Source of the DNA: Chondrilla cf. caribensis
Taxonomy: Eukaryota > Porifera > Demospongiae > Chondrillida > Chondrillidae
Direction: 5' to 3'
NCBI GenBank assembly: GCA_964020155.1
Contig: OZ026564.1
Coordinates: 3,659,723-3,723,722, forward strand
DNA length: 64,000 nt
Shown: positions 33,195 to 44,700 of the stretch, one piece after another
Position numbering within the stretch: position 1 is the first letter of the stretch
How the letters are laid out: every line of letters starts with the position of its first letter
Made by a program: the position numbers and the translations under genes
Notes under the pieces: model-generated
Told to the model about the DNA's origin: nothing
The model's input: the letters and a program-made list of their open reading frames with translations, nothing else
The model's database searches: none

Positions 33195-34511
33195 ATGGCC
33201 GACCTTCAGTACAGTTATCTTGGTAAGCCTGTTGTTCTTTTGGCGGCTCCGTTAGAGGAACAAGTCTGTCAGATTTGTGGCGAACTCGTGAATTCCCCAC
33301 AGCAGCTGATGTGCTGTGGTCAAAATGTATGCGAAGGATGTCTTCTAAACTGGTTGGAGCGTGCTGGTACCTGCCCCTTCTGTCGCGAGAGGTCTCCCAA
33401 ATACTACCCCGACGTCAGGAACGAGAGGTCCATTAAGAATTTGATCGGAAAATGTGCTTTTGAGGAACAGGGATGTAACTGGAAGGGGGAACTGCGCGAC
33501 CTTGCGAACCATCTAGCCGAATGTACCAAAGGCATCGTTCCCTGTCCTTTTCGTTGTGGGAAGAAGGTTCCGAAGGGAGAACTGGACGAACACAAAGGAA
33601 ATTACTGTACGAAGCGACGATACAGGTGTCAGTACTGCGGCCACGAGGACACATATGATGCCATTACAGGCGACCACTTCGACACCGTCTGTCCTCGTTA
33701 CCCCATCCTGTGTCCAAACACCTGTACTGCTCCGGCCTTTCCCCGCTGTGACCTGGAACGCCATCTCACCATTTGCCCCTACCAGCCAGTGCCCTGTAGG
33801 TTTTCCGACCTCGGTTGCTCTGAACAGGTCATTCGCAGTCAAATGGCCGAGCACTGTCGAGACAACATGGCCGACCACCTGAACCTAGCCTGTAGCATGA
33901 CAGTGAAGCTAGCTACAAAGTTGGACAAGCTGCAGAGAGAGTCTCAGATTGGCGGTCCCAAAGACGTTAAGCAAATGACCGCGCCTCTCACTTTTGCTGT
34001 TTGCTGGAGCAAATTGGCAAAGTGCAATCTTTGGCTGAGTCCCGTATTCGAGTCATCCTCCTCCACTGTGCACAAGTTTCAACTAAGGGCTGCTGTGTCC
34101 CCTCCGAGCTCAAAGCAATCCTCACACACTCATACTCTCGATTTGAATCTCATTTTAGTTGAAGGTGCAGAGCCATACTGTGGGAAGTGCACAGTAAGTC
34201 TTATCGGGTTCTCGTCCAAGCAAGTGGATGTGTCCTTGTCGGAAACATTTTTGGACAGTTTACCGTTCAACCCAGGTAAGGTGATGGTGCATCTCACGGT
34301 CAGATTGAACGGCGTTCATGAGTACCATGATATGTATGGTGACAGCCATTCCAGATCAAGAGACATGCTTGACTCTCTCTTTGGTGACAGCGATCCCGTC
34401 GAGGATTTCTCCTCCTTCGTCAGAGACGATCACTTGGCAGTGAAGGTTGACATTCAGCCCTTTGTCATCACCGGTTGGTACACGAACAATTTGGAGCAGT
34501 CGTCACAGTAA
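33195..34511 (+). CDS. RING and TRAF-type zinc-finger protein (TRAF-like E3 ligase/adaptor)
   Basis: Intronless, 438 aa, with its ATG in an AAAATGG context. A RING finger lies at residues 25-63 (C25, C28, C41, C46, C49, C60, C63). The usual RING His is Gln43 (CCGQNVCEGC), so metal binding may differ. About five TRAF-type zinc fingers follow: C87/C94/H106/C110, C117/C121/H133/C138, C145/C148/H161/C166, C173/C177/H190/C194 and C201/C208/H220. A short helical stretch (about 225-260) precedes a C-terminal region (about 270-433) with NLWLSPVFESS and HKFQLRA, like the W-SP-F and YKFQL blocks of MATH domains but strongly diverged. Known relatives are cytoplasmic ubiquitin ligases or adaptors below immune receptors. 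A link to the neighbouring receptors is only suggested by position. Codon use is richer in GC than the flanks. It could be an old retrocopy or one of the single-exon TRAF-like genes common in early animals. Confidence 0.9.
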   Translation: MADLQYSYLGKPVVLLAAPLEEQVCQICGELVNSPQQLMCCGQNVCEGCLLNWLERAGTCPFCRERSPKYYPDVRNERSIKNLIGKCAFEEQGCNWKGELRDLANHLAECTKGIVPCPFRCGKKVPKGELDEHKGNYCTKRRYRCQYCGHEDTYDAITGDHFDTVCPRYPILCPNTCTAPAFPRCDLERHLTICPYQPVPCRFSDLGCSEQVIRSQMAEHCRDNMADHLNLACSMTVKLATKLDKLQRESQIGGPKDVKQMTAPLTFAVCWSKLAKCNLWLSPVFESSSSTVHKFQLRAAVSPPSSKQSSHTHTLDLNLILVEGAEPYCGKCTVSLIGFSSKQVDVSLSETFLDSLPFNPGKVMVHLTVRLNGVHEYHDMYGDSHSRSRDMLDSLFGDSDPVEDFSSFVRDDHLAVKVDIQPFVITGWYTNNLEQSSQ

Positions 34512-35161
34512 ATGTACATTGTGTGTTTGTAAGAACAGAAACTGTTCGTAAGTACTTTGTTCCCTTTATTTTTTTAGTTTTAGTTTTTTATTCATTTGTT
34601 GTCTTGCTGTTTCTATTGATGGCTGTGGGACCACATTTACATACATATAACAAACGAATTTGTTTTTATAATATCTTACACCATGAGTCGACATTGACTC
34701 TTAACATAGCGGGAAATTTCCACAGGACAGAACTTTTGTGGATTTCGTGGTTAGCCTATCTGCAAAAATAGGTGTTCTAGTTGTTCTATCACGTAACTGT
34801 GGCCAGCATCTGCAAATTTTCATTTTTGGAGCCATCCGTGAAAATTTTGTCCTGCAAAAATTTCCCACTATACGGTATGACACATTTGTCATAAAACTTA
34901 ACATACTGGTGTGTGTGTGGTTACATATTTATACTCATATCAAAGTATATAGGTGCACGTGGTGTGTAGCAAAATCATCAACCATAGTTTGATTTGTGAC
35001 AAGCAATTAAACACAGTGTATAACACAATATCTACCAGCAATAATAACCATTGATAAGCTGCATGCACTACTATTATAATAGGCTACAAAAATGTAGATC
35101 ATAATATGACTCGATACAAGTATAACGAAGTGGCATGATAAAAATTATTATTCTACAGTTG
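34512..35161. other. 3' flank of the RING/TRAF gene and of S11 (convergent)
   Basis: T-rich 3' UTR-like sequence follows the stop at 34,511. A degraded MITE family 2 copy occupies 34,704-34,877. The rest holds no gene. Confidence 0.6.
34704..34877. mobile_element. MITE family 2, degraded copy
   Basis: The left end ATAGCGGGAAATTTCC and right end AAATTTCCCACTATACGGTA match the 11,248 element in opposite orientation, with internal shared blocks (GGCCAGCATCTGCAAATTTT). The left TIR is eroded. Confidence 0.7.
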
Positions 35162-36660
35162 TTAGTTATAGACCGGGTAAGGAGGTGGGAGATCGTTCGT
35201 GCTGGGGAAGGTTGGAGGAGGGTAAGCCTGGGGGTTGCTGGGCTGGGTGGCGGGATAGTTGTAGGAATGGCTCATGTCCGGGTTGAACATTGGAGGTGGG
35301 TGAGGAGCAGATGGCTCCATAGTCGCCATAGGAACATTGGTTGATGTTCTCCGTGTCTGTTCAACATCTGCTGTTGTTGTTGTTGTTGTATTTGTTGTTT
35401 GGTGTGTTGGCTGTGGATAACTGTCGTTATCCGGGGTCGATCGTCTCTTGGATGACCTGTTCTTACAGACACACATACAGATCACAATAGTGACGATCAC
35501 GGCAATCACAATGATCACCAACACAACGACGATAGGGGCAACAATAGCAGCTATATTTACTGAGGAAGGATCTAGAGGACAGAGAGAAAGATGATAAGAT
35601 TTGAACTGAAGGAATACAACAAATGATAGACTATAAAAACATGGATGAATGCACTCATAGAAGGAAGGCACGAGGGAGAGGGACAGAGAGTGAGTGAGGG
35701 GAGTGATGGGTGATGGAGAAAGGAGAGAGAGAGAGAGTGAGTGAGGAGAGTGATGGAGAAGGGGAGGGAGAGAGAGTGAGGGAGGGAGAGTGGTAGAGGG
35801 AGAGAGAGGGAAAGAGAGTGAGTGAGGGGAGTGATGGAGAAGGGAGAGGGAGAGAGAGTGAGTGAGGAGAGTGATGGAGAAGGGGAGGGAGAGAGAGTGA
35901 GGGAGGGAGAGTGGTAGAGGGAGAGAGAGGGAAAGAGAGTGAGTGAGGGGAGTGATGGAGAAGGGGGAGGGAAAGTGAGTGAGGGAGAGTGGTGGAGGGA
36001 AAGAGGGAGAGAAAGGAAGAGGGAAAGAGAGAGATGGGGGAAGGGAGAGTGAGGGGGAGAAAGCCAGGGATAGAAAGAGAGAGTTTTAGGTGGGAGGTAG
36101 AGAGGGTCAACCCCTTTATACATTAACATCCATAACTACACTAAGCAACTTACTGTTGGTGGAGCACACAATCCCAACAAAATCCAGGTATGAGCACGAA
36201 AATAAACCGCTGGGACAATTTCGCAGTTCGGACTCATGACCACCACAATCTAGGTTTCCAAGCAAAACTGGTTGTGAGGAGCTTCCTGGTCCAAATGACG
36301 TGTCCAGCGTAGTTTCAACACTGGGGTAACCAAGCTGATTACAGGCAACTTGGGCATCATTGGCATCCCAGCCTTGCCTACAGACGGTTCCCCACTGACC
36401 GGACAAAAACACTTCTAGCCGTCCTCCGCTAGACACAGAACCTCCATCAACCAGTCTCAGCTGCCCATCTGTACCGGGGGAGGTAAAGGATTGTAAAAGT
36501 TACAGTGGGAAGTAGAGGACCAAGGATTGTAAAATGTACAGTGTACACAGAAACTATCATGGCAACAAGGGGGAATCCCTGAACAATCTCAACATGCTTT
36601 CACAGAGACAACAGATAACTACATGCAGCACACACGCATGCACATGCATGCACACGCACA

Positions 36661-36749
<89 letters not shown>

Positions 36750-37046
36750 GCAACATTATATCATGAATTAATAGTCCTGGGTTGTTCCACACAAGTCCGA
36801 CATCTCATGCCCACACATACCTGATTGTCTTGTATTCCGCTGTAGGATGCTCCCCACAGACTTGTCGTGTGCACTAACTTTGTTCATCTCTCTATGCGGT
36901 TCACTTGCAACAGATTTCAACTCTGAAGAAGTTACAAAGACCATGAATATTAATGTGTACAATAGAAGTACATGTACGTACGTACGTACGTATATGCACA
37001 CACATACATATGTATGTAGTCCATTTTTGCACTCACAGGTGTACAT

Positions 37047-37115
<69 letters not shown>

Positions 37116-38700
37116 CATATGTGCGTGTGTGTGCATTCATGCATGTGTGTGTGTGTGGTGGATGTCACATGTGTAGATGTTCGAAACTCAATACTAATAA
37201 CCTATGCACATATAATGTCATATACAGTGACTCAGCCATGCCACCCACACAAAATTCAAATAACAAGCTACACACAACTACTGTCTAAAGTACACACACT
37301 ATATTCAACTATTATACGTACATACGTACAATACTAATGTATACAGTATGTATACGTACGTATGTGCATACAATACTACTGTATGCAGTACGTATATACA
37401 TACGTATGTACATACATTTACACAACTGAGGTATTATGTACACCTCACTGCTGAATAAAGGACGTACGTACATACAAAAATGTTACTCATGTTACTGGAT
37501 TTGCGTACACATGACTGCTGTATAAAGGACGTACGTACATACAAAAATGTGACTCATGTTACTGGATTTGCGTACACATGACTGCTGTATACAGTGTATA
37601 CACACACAAGCCATTCAATAACAGTTATTTCAAAAGATGGAAAAACCCATACGAATTATTCAAAGTTTATCAACTAAATTCTTTCAAGGACAATGACATT
37701 CAAGTGTGGACACTCACATTGGGAGAACATGTGTACAGGAAGTGTTACTATGGCATCGAGGAAGTCTATAAAGAGATATGCGTCCCTGGTATGTGTGTAT
37801 CACGTATACACAGCAAGGACATGTGTGCTGGAAGCACGTACATACCTACCTTCACTACAAGATACGTACACACATTATTCAGAATACAGACACACACCTT
37901 ACATTACACACAAACTACACACGCATGTATGTGTATACAGAAACAGTGTTGTGTGTGTCAAGAATACAATGTATACATAATATCATACACGGGCACATTC
38001 CATTACACCCTGTGGTGCAATAGCTTCCTAAGTGCTTCCAAATGAGGTCATTTTGGGACTTTGCCCTCAAGACATGTACCCAATCACAGAAATTTTCCAA
38101 TTCAGGCACCAACATGTGTAGACAAGAACTTCCATGTGGTAGAGTATACAGATACAAGTATCCACGGGTATGTAGAAAGGTCTAACCAGGGTGGTTTCAT
38201 TGGTGGTTCGTCAGACAAACGTTCTCAAATTATGGGAATAGCGTCCATAGACCTAACTGACATTAACAGGTGCCAACAAAGCTTCACACACTACGTTAAT
38301 CTGCGGCATTTATTCCATTATACAAGGACTTAATCCGGCACCAAGAGTCTCTCTATATATAGTGTCTATACGAGTGGGAAGGAGCGAAACTTCAGACACG
38401 TTTGTTACAGTCTATGGTTAAAACATAGACACTCGAACAACGGCAAAACTATGGTCGTGAAATCCCGGATTCCCCTATTTCTCACAGTAGTTGTCCGACA
38501 CACGTTCACACACACATATTCTCCGTAGTAAACCCAGCCATGTCGAAGAATGTGGGCACGTTGGACGGGGAAACTCCCAACGCCCCAATCCGCACACCAG
38601 AGAATACTCTATTACGCCCTATTTTCTACAAATGTAAACGTAACTCACCCAAGCTGAAGGCTAATAGTAAGCACAGTATAATTCCTTTTATTCCCGTCAT
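35162..38700 (-). CDS. S11: single-SRCR receptor with PPPY tail
   Basis: Exons in transcript order are 38,649-38,700 (signal, MTGIKGIILCLLLAFSL), 36,821-36,922 (linker exon), 36,154-36,468 (SRCR) and 35,162-35,571 (TM and tail). All junctions are phase 1 and the sum is 879 nt (292 aa plus stop). The linker exon is polar (KSVASEPHREMNKVSAHDKS); it was chosen because its acceptor (CTTCTTCAG), donor (GTATGT), length (102 nt) and phase fit exactly. The SRCR has six Cys (TVCRQGW, VACNQLGY, LDCGGHE). The membrane helix (APIVVVLVIIVIAVIVTIVI) is followed by a Thr-rich then Pro-rich tail ending NDLPPPYPVYN, with PPPY. The last intron is GA-rich (35,650-36,080). The SRCR and tail are certain; the linker and signal exons are likely. 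Confidence 0.75.
35650..36080. repeat. GA-rich minisatellite in the last intron of S11
   Basis: About 430 bp of almost pure purine on the plus strand (GAGAGAGTGAGTGAGG-type units). A block of about 122 bp is repeated (35,763-35,880 and 35,885-36,002). In the transcript it is a long CU tract upstream of the last acceptor. Confidence 0.85.
36654..36746. repeat. (CA)n microsatellite
   Basis: CA dinucleotides broken by a few AAACAC units, in the intron between the S11 linker and SRCR exons. Confidence 0.95.
37049..37112. repeat. (TG)n microsatellite
   Basis: Pure TG run in intron 1 of S11. It is followed at 37,300-37,600 by GTAC-rich sequence (GTACGTACATAC) with a tandem copy of about 67 bp (from 37,447 and from 37,514). 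Confidence 0.9.
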
Positions 38701-39375
38701 CTCTCGCTGTCCACCAGATGAACTCAAATGATAAAAGCTGACACAACCTCGAGCTCTTTTATTGGTACGTTTTAATAATCGCTCTGAGCTATTAACCTAT
38801 TCATTTCTCGCCCTAGGCGTTTATTATCGCAATGCACGTCGAGCCGGTACCTTATAATGTACGTGAAAGTTTTGATGCCGGTGTGCGGTAAACTTCGACA
38901 TATTTAATTGGCTTTTTGCAATTGACTATGATATATATGGTCCAGACCTATCTTTATATGCGGGTAAATTTCTGAACACTTCCATTCATTATAATAATAG
39001 ATATGAACAACATTTTCAACGTATTGAAGAGAATAGTAAGAACCCCCCTGGCACCTTTTAGCATATCTCCTGGGAAATGGGGCATATCAGACTGATATTC
39101 AATGTGTTGTACATGTAGGCCTAGCTATTGCCATAAATTATTTTGTAAGCAACTTTAACACCTACACTTTGAATTAAATATCAAATTGCATATAAATGGA
39201 AATAAATACTTAATTACATTTCCGGACACATACAGAAATAAACAAGACAGTAAACACAGGAGCACATAAGGATAAATACAGGCCAAACAACAACTCAACT
39301 GACCAGCAGACCACTTGATTCATGTATGTACACTCAGGGAAATTAGAGATATGTTAGCCTTAAATTACTCATTGC
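38701..39375. other. Spacer between S11 signal exon and S12 tail
   Basis: No gene is seen. It should hold the S11 promoter near 38,750-38,900, where base composition is less AT-rich. Confidence 0.5.
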
Positions 39376-41706
39376 CTATTGCATGTTTACGAGAGGAATA
39401 TATGGGGGTGGGGGCTCCTCCCGGGACCTTCTCCTCTCCTCGTCACCATGGTTTTCTGTGAACATGGTAAACTCCGTACTCCCCTTTACATACCATGGAT
39501 AATTGTACGTGGGTGGGGGTGCATCTTCGTCTGAGAACACTTCCGGATGAGGATGGTGACTGTTTCTCCTGGAAGGATACAATATGGACCACAGATTCGA
39601 GCGTCTTCTCCTCTGTGGATCAGCGTCTCCCAGGTGTGTGACGGCAGTGGACCTCCTCCTGTACCAAACTACAAAGATCACTATCACCACAACGAGGGCA
39701 ATGATGATGATAACCGTGAAAGCAGAACATCCGATAGCAGCTATCCCTTCGGTGGTGAGCGGAGTAGGTGGACTGTCATCAACTGAAGGCATAAAGAATA
39801 GTGCACACTCTACAACGTCATACATCAAAACATGTACACTGGGTCACACTATATGCAAATAAGGCATGACAATTGTTTTACAGTGCAACCTCTCTATTAA
39901 GGACACTTTGGAACCTTGATTTGAGTCCTTATTACAGAGGTGTCCTCAATTCAGAGGTCACACAATACAGTACAGTACTACACTGAGACACAGAATGGTG
40001 TCCTTATTACAGAGGTTTCTGCAATTCAGAGGTTTGTAATAGAGAGGTTCCACTGTATACCTTTTCCAGCAAGGAAGGTATCAGGAATAATTACAACTAC
40101 CAAAAAATGTACTGTAGATGGACATTAATGCATGTAATTACTTGTATTGGGCAACTCTACCACATACACAGGTGTGGGGTAACCCTACCATAAGGTTGTG
40201 GGGCAACCCTACTATCAGGCTGTGGGGAAGAGTTGCTCAACTTAAAGGCTGTTTGCAACTCTATACCATATAAGGCTGTAGGGCAATTCTATCATAAGGT
40301 GATGGGGCAACTCTACCATAAGGATGTAGGGCAACTCTACCAAAGGGTAGTGGGCCAATTCTACCATAAGGCTGTAGGGCAACTCTACCATAAGGTAATG
40401 GGGTAACTCTACCATAGGGTAGAGGGGGAACTCTGTATACCATTAGGCTGTGGGGAAGAGTTGCTCAACTTAAAGGCTGTTTGCAACTCTATATTATAAG
40501 GCTGTAGGGCAACTCTACCATAGGGTATAGTGGGGCAACTCTACCATAAGGTAATGGGGTAACTCTACCATCACGACAAGGTTGTGGGGCAACTCTACCA
40601 TAAGGCTGTAGGGCAACTCTACCATAGGGTAGTGGGGCAACTCTACCATAAGGCTGTAGGGCAACTCTACCATAGGGTAGTGGGGCAACTCTCCCATAAG
40701 GTAATGGGGTAAATCTACCATAGGGTAGTGGGGTAACTCTACCATAGGGTAGAGGGGTAACTCTACCATTAGGCTGTGGAGTAATTTTACCATACCTATT
40801 GTTGGGAAGTAACGTTGACACACAGCAGCGACATAGCTGGAGCTATGGCAGGGACTCATGATAAGCTCGTCATGCTGGCATTGAAGAAGTGTCTTCTCTC
40901 CACCAAAACACCTCACATTGTGCAACCATCCCAGGTACTTGGATGAAACAAGATGATGGGAGGTAACGGCTTCAATACCGTCAAATCCCATCTGTCTACA
41001 GGCCACGCCTCCATCGTACTTGTTCCATTTCTCATCACACACATACGCCCAAACACGATTGATGAAGATCTGTAAAATCCCACTGTAACCACTCTGCGTA
41101 CTGGATATGAACCTAAGTGATCCATTTGTCACACCTGAATGTCAAGAATTGCACATCGATCAGTCACTATGCAAACAATATTATAAAAAACATAGTACAA
41201 AAATAACTACAATATAAAATACTAGAATCCATAGAAGATATGTTATAAGAAGGTTAATATATGTAGTAAACAACAAATTCTCACAAAGGTCATAATCACA
41301 GAGGTAAACATATTAATAGGCTTACTCACACCAACTCACACACAGACTAAACAAAGACACAACACATAAGTAAACTAACATACAAACAAGTACATACTTG
41401 CGTTATGGCAGATCACACCAGCATCCATCTTCCCAGAACAGGTACGAAGGTATGCGTGACACGATAGAAGAGAGGATTCGTTACCGTTACAACGGTAGTG
41501 AGTTTCGAGCTGCTTGTGCGAAGTTGGACCGTTAAATCCTCCGTCCGTGACCGCAGAAATAGCATAGCCAAATCCAAGCTGCCTACACACCACGTCTGCC
41601 TCATCAAGTCCCCAGTTGTCTGCACATATGGACTGCCAGGTCCCAGAGAACAAGATCTCCACCTTTCCTTCCCTCTTATCCCGACTGTTAGACAACCGAA
41701 TCATCA
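39376..41706 (-). CDS. S12: two-SRCR single-pass receptor (signal exon not found)
   Basis: Exons seen are 41,398-41,706 (SRCR-a), 40,796-41,134 (SRCR-b) and 39,376-39,782 (TM and tail); all borders are phase 1. SRCR-a has six Cys (SICADNW, VVCRQLGF, YRCNGNE, LSCHAYLRTC, GVICHNA). SRCR-b has the odd reading AYVCDEKWNKYDGGVACRQM and extends to an ATAG/GTATGG donor. The membrane helix (AFTVIIIIALVVVIVIFVVW) is followed by YRRRST, a basic RRRRS segment, DAPPPTYNYP and EEPPPPYIPLV, so two PPxY-type motifs. The last intron holds MITE family 1 and a 24-bp minisatellite. A signal exon was sought up to 48.4 kb without a convincing hit; the satellite at 41.8-47.1 kb would lie in intron 1. Confidence 0.75.
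39881..40055. mobile_element. MITE family 1, copy 2
   Basis: A 175-bp element, the same length as copy 1, with the same ends (CAGTGCAACCTCTCTATTA, one mismatch, and a perfect right TIR) and TA on both sides (39,879-39,880 and 40,056-40,057). It lies in the last intron of S12. Confidence 0.9.
40150..40795. repeat. 24-bp minisatellite in the last intron of S12
   Basis: About 27 tandem units of the type GGCAACTCTACCATAAGGCT, with alternating AAGGCTGTA and AGGGTAGTG variants. A larger block with GAGTTGCTCAACTTAAAGGC occurs twice (40,223 and 40,452), giving a superunit of about 229 bp. The array ends exactly at the SRCR-b splice donor, whose first bases read as a diverged unit. Confidence 0.9.
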
Positions 41707-41777
41707 CTATGAGCAGGGAGAGGAGAACAGACAAGAATCATTCCATGAAGAAAGGAGGGTAGACCTGACACAGAGAG

Positions 41778-44700
41778 AATAGGAGAAAAAACACTCAGCG
41801 CCATCTTGCATAGCTCATGGGAGAGGGGGCGTGTCAACCTGATATTTCCACTGAATCTAGCTGGATATGTAAACTAAGTTATGAAACACTTCCCATCTAC
41901 TTGTGTGCTTTGTAACCCATGTTATTCATGGTGGTGCTATGGCCAAATTTTGGCCATATCACCACGAGCAATGTACATATGGGAGAGAATAGGAGAAAAC
42001 ACACTCAGCGCCACCTTGCATAGCACGTGGGAGAGGGGGCGTGTCAACCTGATATTTTCACTGAATCTAGCTGGAGATGTGAACTAAGTTATGAAACACT
42101 TCCCATCTACTTGTGTGCATTGTAAACCTTGTTATTCAAAGTGGTGCTATGGCCAAAATTTGGCCATAGCACCACTGTGACAGTCAATGTATGGGAGAGA
42201 TTAGAAGAAAACACACTCAGCGCCATTTTGCATAGCACGTGGGAGAGGGGGCGTGTCAACCTGATATTTTCACCAAATCTAGCTGGATATGTGAACTAAG
42301 TTATGAAACACTTCCCATCTACTTGCGTGCTATGTAAACCTTGTTATTCAATGTGTTGCTATGGCCAAAAATTGGTCATAGCACCACGCGGTCAATGTAC
42401 GTATGGGAGAGAATAGGAGAAAATACACTCAGCGCCTTCTTGCATAGCACGTGGGAGAGGGGGCGTGTCAACCTGATATTTTCACTGAATCTAGCTGGAG
42501 ATGTGAACAAAGTTATGAAACACTTCCCATCTCCTTGTGTGCTTTGTAACCCATGTTATTCATGGTGGTGCTATGGCCAAAATTTGGCCATAGCACCACG
42601 AGCAATGTACGTATGGGAGAGAATAGGAGAAAATACACTCAGCGCCATCTTGCATAGCACGTGGGAGAGGGGGCGTGTCAACCTGATACTTTCACTGAAT
42701 CTAGCTGGAGATGTGAACTAAGTTATGAAACACTTCCCATCTACTTGCGTGCTTTGTAAGCCTTGTTATTCAAAGTGGTGCTATGGCCAAAAATTGGCCA
42801 TAGCACCACGCGGTCAATGTATGTATGGGAGGATAGGAAAAAATACACTTAGCACCATCTTGCATAACACGTGGGAGAGGGAGCGTGTCAACCTGATATT
42901 TTCACTGAATCTAGCTGGAGATGTGAACAAAGTTATGAAACACTTCCCATCTCCTTGTGTGCTTTGTAACCCATGTTATTCATGGTGGTGCTATGGCCAA
43001 ATTTTGGCCATATCACCACGAGCAATGTACGTATGGGAGAGAATAGGAGAAAATACACTCAGCGCCATCTTGCATAGCACGTGGGAGAGGGGGCGTGTCA
43101 ACCTGATACTTTCACTGAATCTAGCTGGAGATGCGAACTAAGTTATCAAACACTTCCCATCTACTTGCGTGCTTTGTAAACCTTGTTATTCAAAGTGGTG
43201 CTATGGCCAAAAATTGGCCATAGCACCACACAGTCAATGTACGTATGGGAGGATAGGAAAAAATACACTTAGCACCATCTTGCATAGCACGTGGGAGAGG
43301 GGGCGTGTCAACCTGATACTTTCACTGAATCTAGCTGGAGATGTGAACAAAGTTATGAAACACTTCCCATCTCCTTGTGTGCTTTGTAACCCATGTTATT
43401 CATGGTGGTGCTATGGCCAAATTTTGGCCATATCACCACGAGCAATGTACATATGGGAGAGAATGGTGCGTGACGTACATTGACCGTGTGGTGCTATGGC
43501 CAAAAATTGGCCATAGCACCACACGGTCAATGTACGTATGGGAGGATAGGAAAAAATACACTTAGCACCATCTTGCATAGCACGTGGGAGAGGGGGCGTG
43601 TCAACCTGATATTTTCACTGAATCTAGCTGGAGATGTGAACAAAGTTATGAAACACTTCCCATCTCCTTGTGTGCTTTGTAACCCATGTTATTCATGGTG
43701 GTGCTATGGCCAAAAATTGGCCATAGCACCACGAGCAATGTACATATGGGAGAGAATAGGAGAAAATACACTCAGCACCATCTTGCATAGCACGTGGGAG
43801 AGGGGGCGTGTCAACCTGATACTTTCACTGAATCTAGCTGGAGATGTGAACTAAGTTATGAAACACTTCCCATCTACTTGCGTGCTTTGTAAACCTTGTT
43901 ATTCAAAGTGGTGCTATGGCCAAAAATTGGTCATAGCTCCACGCGGTCAATGTACGTATGGGAGAGAATAGGAGAAAATACACTCAGCGCCATCTTGCAT
44001 AGCACGTGGGAGAGGGGGCGTGTCAACCTGATATTTTCACCAAATCTAGCTGGAGATGTGAACAAAGTTATGAAACACTTGCCATCTCCTTATGTGCTTT
44101 GTAACCCATGTTATTCATGGTGGTGCTATGGCCAAATTTTGGCCATATCACCACAAGCAATGTACGTATGGGAGAGAATAGGAGAAAATACACTCAGCGC
44201 CATCTTGCATAGCACGTGGGAGAGGGGGCGTGTCAACCTGATACTTTCACTGAATCTAGCTGGAGATGTGAACAAAGTTATGAAACACTTCCCATCCCCT
44301 TGTGTGCTTTGTAACCCATGTTATTCATGGTGGTGCTATGGCCAAAATTTGGCCATAGCACCATGGGCAATGTACATATGGGAGAGAATAGGAGAAAATA
44401 CACTTAGCACCATCTTGCATAGCACGTGGGAGAGGGGGCGTGTCAACCTGATATTTTCACTGAATCTAGCTGGAGATGTGAACAAAGTTATGAAACACTT
44501 CCCATCTCCTTGTGTGCTTTGTAACCCATGTTATTCATGGTGGTGCTATGGCCAAAATTTGGCCATAGCACCACGAGCAATGTACGTATGGGAGAGAATA
44601 GGAGAAAATACACTCAGCGCCATCTTGCATAGCACGTGGGAGAGGGGGCGTGTCAACCTGATACTTTCACTGAATCTAGCTGGAGATGTGAACTAAGTTA

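Noticed and set aside
34701..34992. Short frames downstream of the RING/TRAF gene on both strands
   Set aside because: They fall in a degraded MITE and its flank.
37578..38045. Plus-strand 155-codon frame
   Set aside because: Composition is that of the GTAC/CA-rich intron; no domain or paralogue is seen.
38540..38731. Plus-strand 63-codon frame starting MSKNVGTLDG
   Set aside because: It lies opposite the S11 signal exon and has no supporting splice partner; the minus-strand exon fits the phase and sum of S11.
40150..40795. CRISPR-like array
   Set aside because: Units are contiguous with no unique spacers, and the context is a eukaryotic intron.
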